Positions 43,982 to 52,939 of a stretch of 64,000 nt of DNA are shown here, piece after piece. Origin of the DNA: Caulobacter sp. BP25 (GTDB lineage: Bacteria > Pseudomonadota > Alphaproteobacteria > Caulobacterales > Caulobacteraceae). The stretch spans positions 186,001 through 250,000 of the forward strand of contig NZ_PEGH01000017.1 of assembly GCF_002737755.1 (NCBI RefSeq), given 5' to 3'. The translations under genes were made by a program, and so were the position numbers. Within the stretch, counting starts at the first letter, position 1. Each line of letters starts with the position of its first letter. The notes beneath the pieces were generated by a model, which was not told the origin of the DNA, ran no database searches, and saw only the letters and a list, made by a program, of their open reading frames with translations.

Positions 43982-45022
43982 TTATTGCGCCGGCGTCAGG
44001 TCCGTGCGCTTCTTCATCATCTCGTCGAAGCTGGTCCAGACGCCCTCGGCGCCATGCCATTGGCCACGCGTCGCGGCCTTGGAATATTCGGTCGCGCGGG
44101 CTTCGAAGAAGTTGGCGTGCTCGACGCCCGACAGCAGCGACTGCAGCCAGGGCAGCGGGTTTTCCTTCACGCCGTACACTTCGGGCAGGTGCAGCTGGCG
44201 CAGACGCCAGTCAGCGACAAAGCGGATGTAGGCCTTGATGTCGTCCGGGGTCATGCCCTGGATGTCGCCGGCCTCGAAGGCCAGGTCGATGAAGTTGTCT
44301 TCCATGCCGACCACGGTCTTGCAGCAGTCGACGATGTCGTCGGCCACGGCCTTGGTCACCGCGCCGGTTTCCTTGTTGAAGGCGTGGTACAGCTTGATGA
44401 TGCCGTCGCAGTGCAGGCTCTCGTCGCGGATCGACCACGAGACGATCTGGCCCATGCCCTTCATCTTGTTGAAGCGCGGGAAGTTCATCAGCATCGCGAA
44501 CGAGGCGAACAGCTGCAGGCCTTCGGTGAAGCCGCCGAACATGGCCAGGGTGCGGCAGATGTCGGCGTTCGAGTCGACGCCGAAGGTCTGCATGTAGTCG
44601 TGCTTGGCCTTCATGGCCTCGTATTCCATGAACGCCGAGAACTCGGTCTCGGGCATGCCGATGGTTTCGAGCAGCAGGGCGTAGGCCGCGATATGGATCG
44701 TCTCCATGTTCGCGAACGAGGCCAGCATCATCTTCACTTCGGTCGGTTTGAACACCCGACCGTAGCGCTCCATGTAGTTGTCCTGCACCTCGACGTCGGA
44801 CTGCGTGAAGAAGCGGAAGATCTGCGTCAGCAGGTTCCGTTCCTTGTCGTTCAGCTTGACGGCCCAGTCCTTGAGGTCCTCGCCCAGCGGCACCTCTTCG
44901 GGCATCCAGTGGACCTGCTGCTGCTTCTTCCAGAAGTCGTAGGCCCAGGGATAGCGGAACGGCTTGTAGCCGCCCGAGGGGGTCATCAGGCCAGGCAGGA
45001 TCAGCGACGACGGAGCGGACAT
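43982..45022 (-). CDS. nrdB: Ribonucleotide reductase class I, beta (radical) subunit
   Basis: The 346-residue di-iron subunit that holds the radical for NrdA. The fold is seen in ILTQIFRFFTQSDVEVQDNY, the ligand-bearing ANMETIHIAAYALLLE (Glu, His), the tyrosyl-radical region and EGLQLFASFAMLMNF. The second ligand pair is in WSIRDESLHCDG, with a C-terminal tail for NrdA docking. No N-terminal ATP-cone is present. The gene is 5.8 kb from nrdA and reads the other way. NrdR-type boxes lie 86-132 bp upstream. Confidence 0.96.
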   Translation of the reverse strand: MSAPSSLILPGLMTPSGGYKPFRYPWAYDFWKKQQQVHWMPEEVPLGEDLKDWAVKLNDKERNLLTQIFRFFTQSDVEVQDNYMERYGRVFKPTEVKMMLASFANMETIHIAAYALLLETIGMPETEFSAFMEYEAMKAKHDYMQTFGVDSNADICRTLAMFGGFTEGLQLFASFAMLMNFPRFNKMKGMGQIVSWSIRDESLHCDGIIKLYHAFNKETGAVTKAVADDIVDCCKTVVGMEDNFIDLAFEAGDIQGMTPDDIKAYIRFVADWRLRQLHLPEVYGVKENPLPWLQSLLSGVEHANFFEARATEYSKAATRGQWHGAEGVWTSFDEMMKKRTDLTPAQ

Positions 45023-45107
45023 GACGGGGCCTCGGTAGAGCGAGAATCGAGCGGGCGGTTTAGGCTAGGCTACGGCAGGCCGACGCCCGACGCACGCTCA
45101 TACTGAC

Positions 45108-45154
45108 CCACCACATCTAGTGTGACAATGGGTCGCTAGCACAACATAGGGGAG
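45108..45154. promoter_or_regulatory. Pair of NrdR-type boxes between nrdB and the GST gene
   Basis: Box 1 (45108-45123) reads on the minus strand ACACTAGATGTGGTGG. Box 2 (45139-45154) reads GCACAACATAGGGGAG. Both resemble the NrdR consensus acaCwAtATaTwGtgt. Their starts are exactly 31 bp apart, about three helical turns, as is usual for NrdR operators. Box 2 overlaps the ribosome-binding site of the divergent GST gene. Confidence 0.72.
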
Positions 45155-45159
45155 GATCT

Positions 45160-45849
45160 GTGGAAAAACCGTTCACGATTTTTAGCGCCCTCGGATCGGG
45201 CGGCGTGCCCGTCGAGGCGGCTATGTCCTTGATCGGCCTGCCCTATGCGGTGATCGAGGCCCCGACCTGGGAGGGCGAGGCGCAAACGGCCAAGGTCGCC
45301 GCGATCAATCCCCTTAAGCAGATTCCCGCCCTGGTCACCCCGGACGGCGAAACCATCACCGAAAGCGCCGCCATCCTGATCTGGCTGGCCGACCGCTATC
45401 CGGCCGCGCGCCTTGGCCCCGCGCTCGACGACCCGGCGCGAGCCCAGTTCCTGCGCTGGATGACCTTCATCCCGGCCTCGATCTATTCGCTGTTCTGGGT
45501 GCGCGACGATCCCTCGCGCCTGGGCGGGCCCGACCCGGAGGTCCAGGCGCGGATCAAGGCCGCGACCGCCGAGCGGATCCTGGACTGCTGGCGGATGATG
45601 GAGAGCCAGATCACGCCTTTTAGCGAGAAGATTGGGGGGCGGTATCTGCTGGGCGATGAGCTCAGCGTGCTCGACCTCTACGTCACGGTGGTCAGCCGCT
45701 GGGGGCCAAGGCGCGTGCGGTTCTACGAGGCCGCGCCGCGGATGGCGGAGGTGGTGAAGCGGGTGGATGGTGATCCGAGGCTGGCGGGCTTCTGGGCGGA
45801 GCGGTTCCCGTTCTTCGACGGGTGGGAGAGGCTGGGGGCGCAGGGGTGA
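45160..45849 (+). CDS. Glutathione S-transferase family protein
   Basis: A 229-residue protein with the GST thioredoxin-like N-domain (TIFSALGSGGVPVEAAMSLIGLPY, then NPLKQIPALVTPDG with the cis-Pro, then ITESAAILIWLADRYP) and a helical C-domain. GTG 45160 has GGGGAGG six bases upstream. Glutathione-binding is likely but the substrate is unknown. It is divergent from nrdB and shares its control region. Confidence 0.88.
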   Translation: MEKPFTIFSALGSGGVPVEAAMSLIGLPYAVIEAPTWEGEAQTAKVAAINPLKQIPALVTPDGETITESAAILIWLADRYPAARLGPALDDPARAQFLRWMTFIPASIYSLFWVRDDPSRLGGPDPEVQARIKAATAERILDCWRMMESQITPFSEKIGGRYLLGDELSVLDLYVTVVSRWGPRRVRFYEAAPRMAEVVKRVDGDPRLAGFWAERFPFFDGWERLGAQG

Positions 45850-45900
45850 GGGGCCGGGAACCGCAGTAGAAATCCAACCGCGTTTAGGCATAGTTGAGCC

Positions 45901-46674
45901 ATGACTTCGCCCCCGACGCTCTGGAAATCTGGCTTTAGCTGTCCAAACTGTGGCGTGGAGGCACACCAGAGCTGGTTCAACTGCTACGCCGCGAACCGGG
46001 CTCCGTCGCGATCAGATATTCACAAGCAGCAGCCTTCCCCCGCCAGCGACGCCGCCTTCGGAATGGCGCCCAGCGTCACACTCGGTACCCCCAGCCCGAA
46101 CATTCATAGCCAGGGAAATATACCTGTTCAAAACATAAGCATATCGAAGTGCTATAGCTGTAGTGAGGCTGCAATTTGGATTGGGACACGCTTAATTTGG
46201 CCGAAATTTACGCCCGATATTAAGCCGCATATTCACATGCCTGCGGCGATAAAGGCCGACTTTGTTGAAGCATGCTCTATTTTGCAGCTTTCGCCACGCG
46301 GCGCGGCAGCGCTCGTCAGAGTGGCCTTAGAGAAGTTGATCAATCATTTGGTGGGCGAAGCGGTGAAGCCAAACGATGGCATTCAAACGCTCGTCGACCG
46401 AGGAATGCCGGAGCGCGTCCAAAAAATGTGCGACGCGGTACGCATAATTACCAACGACAGCGTTCATTTGGGCACTATTAACTCCAATGACGACTTGGCC
46501 AGTGCGACAAAGTTATTCCACCTGGTAAACGCGATTGTAGACCAAACAATCGGCCTCGATATTTTGGCCGATGAAATATACGGCGAACTACCACACGATA
46601 AGATCCAATTTGTCGAAGACAGAAAGCGCGGAGCAGCCAGAAAGTCAGCCGCATCCGTAAATACTGAAAAATAG
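45901..46674 (+). CDS. DUF4145-like protein with two CxxC zinc-ribbon pairs, probably acquired
   Basis: A 257-residue protein. The N-terminal part has FSCPNCGVEAHQ and KCYSCSEAAIW, two cysteine pairs likely forming a split zinc ribbon. Residues ~115-215 (ADFVEACSILQLSPRGAAALVRVALEK, ITNDSVHLG, LFHLVNAIVDQTIG) resemble the DUF4145 domain, found in restriction and mobile-element contexts. Codon use is far more AT-rich than the neighbours (ATT, ATA, TTA and AAA are common), which points to horizontal transfer. It stands alone between a GST gene and IS110-associated DNA. Function unknown. Confidence 0.75.
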   Translation: MTSPPTLWKSGFSCPNCGVEAHQSWFNCYAANRAPSRSDIHKQQPSPASDAAFGMAPSVTLGTPSPNIHSQGNIPVQNISISKCYSCSEAAIWIGTRLIWPKFTPDIKPHIHMPAAIKADFVEACSILQLSPRGAAALVRVALEKLINHLVGEAVKPNDGIQTLVDRGMPERVQKMCDAVRIITNDSVHLGTINSNDDLASATKLFHLVNAIVDQTIGLDILADEIYGELPHDKIQFVEDRKRGAARKSAASVNTEK

Positions 46675-46740
46675 TTCAACGGCACGGCAACATGTAGAGT
46701 TTTAGCTTTTAAGCACCGAACCCCGGTCGGGTGCGATCCT

Positions 46741-46912
46741 TAAATCTCTTGGAGGCTGGAGCGTGCAGGGCTGAGCAGGTCAGTCAAGGACGACGCTCCG
46801 CGTCGCCGCGCGGCGGCCGCCCCGAGGGCCGTCCCCCGGGACCGGCTTCGCCGGCCCGAGGGCATGCCTTGGCAACCCGACCAGCCCTGCGATCGTCTCG
46901 CCGTGAGATTTA
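46741..46912. repeat. Inverted-repeat element of about 172 bp, MITE-like
   Basis: The ends TAAATCTC (46741-46748) and GAGATTTA (46905-46912) are perfect inverted repeats. Inside them GCAGGGCTG (46765-46773) pairs with CAGCCCTGC (46882-46890), and GC-rich hairpins such as CCGGCTTCGCCGG fill the middle. The apparent ORF through it has low-complexity Arg/Pro/Gly composition and is not credible. It could be a MITE or a structured RNA; a large-scale hairpin is what the sequence shows. Confidence 0.55.
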
Positions 46913-46929
46913 GGGAGGGCTCCTTCTCC

Positions 46930-47035
46930 GGGGGAGAAGGCGCGTAACGAACCCCTCTCTCTGTGAGAGAGGGAGGGGCCCGCCGCGAAGCGGTGGGAGG
47001 GTGAGAGGTTTCACCCTCTACTTGAAGCCCCTCCC
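46930..47035. repeat. GC-rich intergenic hairpin repeat (family D)
   Basis: CTCCTTCTCCGGGGGAGAAGG, then CCCCTCTCTCTGTGAGAGAGGGAGGGG, then CCGCCGCGAAGCGGTGGGAGGG and a closing TTGAAGCCCCTCCC. Several nested palindromes are present. A related CCCTCTCTC-AAA-GAGAGAGGG hairpin lies at 48271-48291 on the other side of the IS110 gene, so the transposon may have landed in or beside such a repeat. Confidence 0.55.
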
Positions 47036-47099
47036 ACGAACCTTGCCGCCCCAACCGCGCCTCGCGCCCGAAAGACCCAAACCCCTCACCCTTGTTTGC

Positions 47100-47282
47100 C
47101 GATGGGATGTTAGGCGTGGGTGTCCGGAAGGTCCGCCCGGCGTTGGCGCGCCAGGCGGACGGTCGGAGAGAGGCCGTTTCACCCTGAGCCGTTAGGGGCT
47201 GCGTGGGAGCTGGGCCCTCGTCGACGTTTCAAGACCCGGATGGTTGCAGGGACGACAGGGTCCGCAAGCACAAGGACGGGAC
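47100..47282 (+). ncRNA. Candidate IS110 left-end non-coding region / bridge RNA
   Basis: About 180 bases lie upstream of the transposase, the place where IS110 elements encode the bridge RNA that pairs with target and donor DNA. A strong hairpin, GTCCGCC (47132-47138) with GGCGGAC (47155-47161), is present, followed by less structured segments that could hold internal loops. The call is positional and structural only; no loop/target match was computed. Confidence 0.35.
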
Positions 47283-48265
47283 ATGGAACGGTGTAAGCTT
47301 AACACGATCATCGCCGGGATTGATGTGGGGAAGGGTCGCCTCGACGTGGCGCTTTATGGCCGGAGCGAGACGTTGGTGATCAACAATAGCCCGGCCGGGA
47401 TCGGAAGCTTGCTGGATTGGCTGAAGTCGCACGGCGTCACGCGCGTTGGGCTGGAAGCGACCGGAGGCTACGAACGGGCGGTGCGTGAGGCCATGGGCTT
47501 TGCGGGTCTAGAGGTGGTGATGCATCAGCCTCTGGAGGTTCGGCTGTTCGCGCGTCTCAAGCGCATGAAGGCTAAGAACGACCGTCTCGATGCGGCGCTG
47601 ATCGCTGCGGCGACGGCGCAGGTCGACGCGGTCAGGGCCGCCAGCGATCCTCGCTTGAGCCAGCTAGCCGAGCGCCTGACGGCCTACGAGCAGATGAGCG
47701 ATCAGGCCGCCCAGATGAAGACCTATCTGGAGCACGTGACGCTGAAGGACATCATCCGCAGCTATCAGGCTCGGATCCGTTCTCTGGAAAACCTGAAGGC
47801 TCGGCTGCTTAAGGACATCCTGGCCCTGGTGGCGGTTCATCCCGACTTGGCCCAACGTCTGGCGCTGCTGCGAAGCCTGCCGGGCTTTGGGCCGGTCGTG
47901 GCCGTCGCCGTCCTGATCCGCATGCCCGAGCTTGGCGCCCTGGAGCCAGGAAAGGCCGCCGCCCTGCTCGGCGTTGCGCCGTTCGACAGCGAAAGCGGCC
48001 AACACAAAGGCCAGCGCTTCATCCAGGGCGGGCGCTCTCGCCCCAGGCGTCTTGTCTACATCGCCGCACTGGCCGCAAAGCGCGTCGATACAGGCTTCAG
48101 GGCCTTCGCCGAACGACTGCGCTCAAAGGGCAAGCCTCCTAAGCTCGTCCTTGTCGCCATCATGCGAAAGCTCATAGAGGCGGCGAACCTAATCCTCCGT
48201 CAGCAACGCCCCTGGCGCACTCGACCCGCACAATGACATGGTTGCTCCCACGCCTTGGGCGTGGG
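47113..48265 (+). mobile_element. IS110-family insertion sequence (boundaries uncertain)
   Basis: It contains the transposase 47283-48236 and its upstream non-coding region. An 8-bp direct match GGCGTGGG occurs at 47113-47120 and again at 48258-48265. These flank about 1.14 kb and could mark the element's ends, but IS110 elements often lack clear inverted repeats, so the borders are a guess. The coding part appears intact. Confidence 0.5.
47283..48236 (+). CDS. IS110-family transposase (DEDD recombinase)
   Basis: A 317-residue bridge-RNA-type recombinase. The N-terminal RuvC-like DEDD domain shows IIAGIDVGKGRLDVAL (first Asp), VGLEATGGYERAV (Glu) and the KRMKAKNDRLDAALIA aspartates. The C-terminal Tnp_20 domain has LRSLPGFGPVVAVAVLIRMPEL and the catalytic-serine region GVAPFDSESGQHKGQRFIQGGRSRPRRLVYIAAL. 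ATG 47283 has AAGGAC four bases upstream. It is full length with no frameshift, so the element may be active. Confidence 0.93.
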   Translation: MERCKLNTIIAGIDVGKGRLDVALYGRSETLVINNSPAGIGSLLDWLKSHGVTRVGLEATGGYERAVREAMGFAGLEVVMHQPLEVRLFARLKRMKAKNDRLDAALIAAATAQVDAVRAASDPRLSQLAERLTAYEQMSDQAAQMKTYLEHVTLKDIIRSYQARIRSLENLKARLLKDILALVAVHPDLAQRLALLRSLPGFGPVVAVAVLIRMPELGALEPGKAAALLGVAPFDSESGQHKGQRFIQGGRSRPRRLVYIAALAAKRVDTGFRAFAERLRSKGKPPKLVLVAIMRKLIEAANLILRQQRPWRTRPAQ

Positions 48266-48277
48266 CCCCTCCCTCTC

Positions 48278-48946
48278 TCAAAGAGAGAGGGATTTCGTGG
48301 CCGCCTCGAACACCGCCCGCTGATCCGCGAACGCCCGCGTAAACGCTGGCCGCGCCTCGGCGCGGGCGACGTAGGCGGCGAGATTCGGGTAGGCGTCCAG
48401 CAGCCGCGCCGAGCCCAGGCGGCGCAGGACCGTGACCATCAGCAGGTCGCCGGCGCTGAAATCCCCGTCCAGCCACTCGGCCTCCCCCAGCCGCGCCGAC
48501 AGCTGGCCCAGGCGGTCGCGGACGCGCTGTTCCAGCATCGGCTGGCGGGCCTCGAACCACGGCGCATCGCGCTCGACCAAGGAAGCCATCTCCAGCTCGA
48601 TGATCGGCGGCTGCAGGGTGGCCTGGGCCGCGAACAGCCACATGATCGCTCGCGAGCGCGCGTCCGGGTCGGCGGGCAAGAGGCCCGCATGGCGTTCGGC
48701 GATGCGCAGCACGATCGCCCCGGACTCGAACAGGGCCAGGTCGCCGTCCTCATAGGTCGGGATCTGGCCGAACGGATGCAAAGCCAGGTGCGCGGGCGCC
48801 TTCATCTCGTCGAACGTCACCAGCCGCGTGTCGTAGGGCTGGCCCACCTCCTCCAGCGCCCAACGCACCTGCATGTCGCGCGCCAGGCCTCGGCCGCGAT
48901 CGGGCGATTGGCGAAAGGCGGTCAGGATGGGCGGCATGGGAAGCAT
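48278..48946 (-). CDS. Glutathione S-transferase family protein (second)
   Basis: A 222-residue GST-like protein. The N-domain has RDMQVRWALEEVGQPYDTRLV, HPFGQIPTYEDGDLALFESGAIVLRIAERH, and the C-domain ends near AFADQRAVFEAATKS. ATG 48946 has GGAGAT eight bases upstream; the frame is open to 49060 without family features. The last codons and stop lie inside a CCCTCTCTC/GAGAGAGGG hairpin (48271-48291), possibly altered by the nearby IS insertion. Confidence 0.88.
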   Translation of the reverse strand: MLPMPPILTAFRQSPDRGRGLARDMQVRWALEEVGQPYDTRLVTFDEMKAPAHLALHPFGQIPTYEDGDLALFESGAIVLRIAERHAGLLPADPDARSRAIMWLFAAQATLQPPIIELEMASLVERDAPWFEARQPMLEQRVRDRLGQLSARLGEAEWLDGDFSAGDLLMVTVLRRLGSARLLDAYPNLAAYVARAEARPAFTRAFADQRAVFEAATKSLSL

Positions 48947-49120
48947 GGGGACGATCTCCGGGCGGCGTGACGCTCGAAGGACGAACCCAGCGCGCCGCGT
49001 CCGACATCCTGCCCGGATTTTCCGGCGCGGGGGAAGGCGGGCGGGCCGCCCAGCGCACATTCATGCCCCTCCGCGCGCCGCAAACCTCCCCCACCGCAAC
49101 ACCCTTCCCCAAAACCGCTC

Positions 49121-49149
49121 TTTACGCGGCGGCGCTTCCTCGCTAGAAG
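49121..49149 (+). promoter_or_regulatory. Housekeeping-type promoter for the asd leader
   Basis: TTTACGC (49121-49127) and GCTAGAAG (49142-49149) are separated by 14 bases. They fit the Caulobacter sigma-73 consensus TTGACGS-N10-14-GCTANAWC apart from two positions. Transcription would start about 7-9 bases later, at or beside the ATG of the leader peptide (49158), which predicts a leaderless leader ORF. Confidence 0.6.
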
Positions 49150-49204
49150 CGCCGCCGATGCAAGTCCGCGCGACCAAAATTATTACCCCGAAAACGACCC
49201 GCTG

Positions 49205-50381
<1,177 letters not shown>

Positions 50382-50404
50382 GAATCGCCAAGCTTAGGAA
50401 ACCT

Positions 50405-50525
50405 CGTCATCCCGGAAGCCTCGAAGAGGCTATCCGGGACCCAGGGGGTGACGAAACGCCATGCGCGCCGCCCCTGGGTCCCGGCTCTTCCCCCGGCTCA
50501 AGGCCGGGATTCGGCCGGGATGACG
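50405..50525. repeat. Family B intergenic inverted repeat, copy 3
   Basis: It starts CGTCATCCCGGAAGCC and ends CCGGGATGACG, the same terminal repeats as the copy at 34000-34102. Inside, ATCCGGGACCCAGGGG is matched by CCCCTGGGTCCCGG. It is close in sequence to the reverse complement of copy 1 (GGAAGCCTCGAAGAGGC is shared). It follows asd. Confidence 0.85.
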
Positions 50526-50566
50526 AGGGTAATGGCCGGCTCGACGGATCATACTCCGCCCCTCCG

Positions 50567-50582
50567 CCCCAACATCTTGTGG
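50567..50582. promoter_or_regulatory. Isolated NrdR-like box upstream of nrdA
   Basis: Read on the minus strand, CCACAAGATGTTGGGG matches most of the NrdR consensus acaCwAtATaTwGtgt and closely resembles the box at 50798-50813. No partner box is seen 31 bp to either side. It may be chance or an accessory site. Confidence 0.35.
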
Positions 50583-50766
50583 TCACCTTGTGAGCGAACG
50601 CCGCTCGTCCGGGGGCGGATGTCCAGGGGCGCCTTGCGACCCTCCGTCGCGGGTGAAAAAAGTTGGTCCTTGCAACCCCTTGATCCTGCCTCACAAGTTC
50701 GAGCCGTTCACAGCTTGTTAACGAAAAACTCAGCCCAACACCGTTGACGAGTCATTCACCACTGTG

Positions 50767-50813
50767 GCCCCATATCTGGGCTGAGGGGGCACCTCAGCCA
50801 CAAGATATAGCGG
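50767..50813. promoter_or_regulatory. Pair of NrdR-type boxes upstream of nrdA
   Basis: Box 1 is GCCCCATATCTGGGCT (50767-50782). Box 2 is CCACAAGATATAGCGG (50798-50813). The starts are exactly 31 bp apart, identical to the spacing at nrdB. They lie 57-103 bp before ATG 50870. A TTGACGA sequence at 50744 with a GAGTC (GANTC) CcrM methylation site at 50749 looks like the -35 region, so the boxes would cover the -10 and transcription start. Confidence 0.75.
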
Positions 50814-50869
50814 CTGGGCAGGGTGAAACCCTTCTCCGGAACACGCTGATTGAGCAATGGAATTTGGTC

Positions 50870-52747
50870 ATGAACGGCAGTGAAGCGGCGAAGACGACCA
50901 TCCGTAAAGAGGCGCAACTGGCGGCGATCAAGCCCGCCAAGCGGCCTCAGCTGGCCCTCGTGCGCAAGGTCGAGGTCGACCGCTCGCGCGACGCCCTGCT
51001 GACCGACTTCGGCAAGACCACGCTGGAAGACCGCTACCTGCTGCCGGGCGAAAGCTACCAGGACATGTTCGCGCGCGTCTCGACGGCCTTCGCCGACGAC
51101 GCCGACCACGCCCAGCGCGTCTATGACTATATGAGCCGCCTGTGGTTCATGCCGGCCACGCCGGTGCTGTCGAACGGCGGCGCCGATCGCGGCCTGCCGA
51201 TCAGCTGCTTCCTGAACGCCGTCAACGACAGCCTGGACGGTATTCTCAGCGTCTGGAACGAGAACGTCTGGCTGGCGGCCAACGGCGGCGGCATCGGCAC
51301 CTACTGGGGCGGCGTCCGTTCGATCGGCGAAAAGGTCAAGGGCCAGGGCCAGACCTCGGGCATCATCCCCTTCATCCGCGTGATGGACTCGCTGACCCTG
51401 GCGATCAGCCAAGGCTCGCTGCGTCGCGGCTCGGCCGCCGTCTATCTGGACATCCACCACCCGGAAATCGAAGAGTTCCTCGAGATCCGCAAGGCGTCGG
51501 GCGACTTCAACCGCAAGTCCCTGAACCTGCACCACGGCATCAACATCACCGACGAATTCATGTTCGCGGTGCGTGACGGCAAGAAGTTCGGCCTGCGCTC
51601 GCCCAAGACCAACGAGGTCCTGCGCGAGGTGGACGCCCGCGCCCTGTGGCAGAAGGTCCTGGAACTGCGCCTGCAGACCGGCGAGCCCTATCTGGTGTTC
51701 TCCGACAGCGTGAACAACGCCATGCCGGCTCACCAGCGCGAGCTGGGCCTGAAGGTGCGCCAGTCGAACCTGTGCAGCGAGATCATGCTGCACACCGGCA
51801 CCGACCACCTGGGCAACGAGCGCACCGCCGTCTGCTGCCTGTCATCGGTCAACGCCGAGACCTTCCTGGAGTGGCGCGACCACCCGACGTTCATCGAGGA
51901 CGTCATGCGCTTCCTCGACAACGTCCTGCAGGACTTCATCGACCGTGCGCCCGACGCCGCCTCGACCGCCGTCTACGCCGCCATGCGCGAGCGCTCGGTG
52001 GGCCTGGGCTTGATGGGCTTCCACTCGTTCCTGCAAAGCCAGAACGTTCCGTTCGAAAGCGCCCTGGCCAAGAGCTGGAACATGCGAATGTTCAAGCACC
52101 TGCGCCGCGAGGCCGACAAGGCCAGCATCGCGATCGGCCAGGAGAAGGGCCCCTGCCCCGACGCCGCTGATCGTGGCTCGATGGAGCGCTTCTCGCACAA
52201 GCTGGCGATCGCCCCGACGGCTTCGATCTCGATCATCTGCGGCGGCACGTCGGCGGGCATCGAGCCGATCCCGGCCAACATCTACACCCACAAGACCCTG
52301 TCGGGCTCGTTCGCGGTGAAGAACCCCTATCTGGAAAACCTGCTGTCGGAAAAGGGCCAGAACACCGACGCGGTCTGGGGCTCGATCCTGGAGAACGAAG
52401 GCTCGGTCCAGCACCTGGACTTCCTGAGCCAGGACGAAAAGGACGTCTACAAGACCGCCTTCGAACTGGACCAGCGCTGGGTGATCGAACTGGCCGCCGA
52501 CCGCACGCCGGAAATCTGCCAGAGCCAGTCGGTCAACGTCTTCCTGCCGGGCGACGTCGACAAGTGGGACCTGCACATGCTGCACTGGTCCGCCTGGGAG
52601 CGCGGCGTCAAATCGCTGTACTACCTGCGCTCCAAGTCGGTGCAGCGCGCGGCCTATGCCGGCGCCGAGGACAAGGCCGAAGCGGCGACCAACGGCTTCG
52701 ACGTTCCCGAAAAGACCGACTACGACGAGTGCCTGGCCTGCCAATAG
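50870..52747 (+). CDS. nrdA: Ribonucleotide reductase class I, alpha (catalytic) subunit, without ATP-cone
   Basis: The 625-residue catalytic subunit reducing ribonucleoside diphosphates. Visible are the active-site cysteines in LPISCFLNAV and QSNLCSEIML...CCLSSVN, the radical-site loop and the C-terminal shuttle CLACQ. It is shorter than E. coli NrdA (761) and shows no N-terminal ATP-cone, nor does NrdB, so dATP inhibition through a cone is not expected. I chose ATG 50870 because the TTG at 50744 lies in the promoter and the added residues would be encoded by the NrdR boxes. A strong terminator follows. Confidence 0.95.
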   Translation: MNGSEAAKTTIRKEAQLAAIKPAKRPQLALVRKVEVDRSRDALLTDFGKTTLEDRYLLPGESYQDMFARVSTAFADDADHAQRVYDYMSRLWFMPATPVLSNGGADRGLPISCFLNAVNDSLDGILSVWNENVWLAANGGGIGTYWGGVRSIGEKVKGQGQTSGIIPFIRVMDSLTLAISQGSLRRGSAAVYLDIHHPEIEEFLEIRKASGDFNRKSLNLHHGINITDEFMFAVRDGKKFGLRSPKTNEVLREVDARALWQKVLELRLQTGEPYLVFSDSVNNAMPAHQRELGLKVRQSNLCSEIMLHTGTDHLGNERTAVCCLSSVNAETFLEWRDHPTFIEDVMRFLDNVLQDFIDRAPDAASTAVYAAMRERSVGLGLMGFHSFLQSQNVPFESALAKSWNMRMFKHLRREADKASIAIGQEKGPCPDAADRGSMERFSHKLAIAPTASISIICGGTSAGIEPIPANIYTHKTLSGSFAVKNPYLENLLSEKGQNTDAVWGSILENEGSVQHLDFLSQDEKDVYKTAFELDQRWVIELAADRTPEICQSQSVNVFLPGDVDKWDLHMLHWSAWERGVKSLYYLRSKSVQRAAYAGAEDKAEAATNGFDVPEKTDYDECLACQ

Positions 52748-52762
52748 GGGCCTGCCAATAGG
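52735..52762 (+). repeat. 14-bp tandem duplication at the nrdA stop codon
   Basis: GGCCTGCCAATAGG occurs twice in direct succession (52735-52748 and 52749-52762). The first copy contains the last codons and TAG stop of nrdA. The second copy lies in the 3' untranslated region. It looks like a recent slippage event without effect on the protein. Confidence 0.9.
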
Positions 52763-52789
52763 GCTTGTCACAAAGGCTCGCTAAAAGAG

Positions 52790-52826
52790 CGGCGGCGCGA
52801 TGGGGATCGCGCCGCCGTTTTTCTTT
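52790..52826 (+). terminator. Intrinsic terminator after nrdA
   Basis: A perfect 12-bp stem, CGGCGGCGCGAT (52790-52801) and ATCGCGCCGCCG (52806-52817), loop GGGG, followed by TTTTTCTTT. Confidence 0.93.
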
Positions 52827-52939
52827 GGAGAATCGGAAACCCGCCGCGCCCCGACTGTTCACCACGTGCGCTTTCGTCACGGTGGACAGGCTGCCGGAAG
52901 CGCGTAGGCTGAGTATCCGTTAGGATTGGGGAATCCGGG

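Noticed and set aside
46731..46913. 60-codon ORF in the inverted-repeat element.
   Set aside because: Low-complexity Arg/Pro/Gly/Ala product fully explained by GC-rich hairpins, with no ribosome-binding site.
50744..50869. TTG start at 50744 extending NrdA by 42 residues.
   Set aside because: The TTG is part of a TTGAC -35-like sequence and the extension would be encoded by the two NrdR-type boxes. ATG 50870 begins a normal N-terminus.
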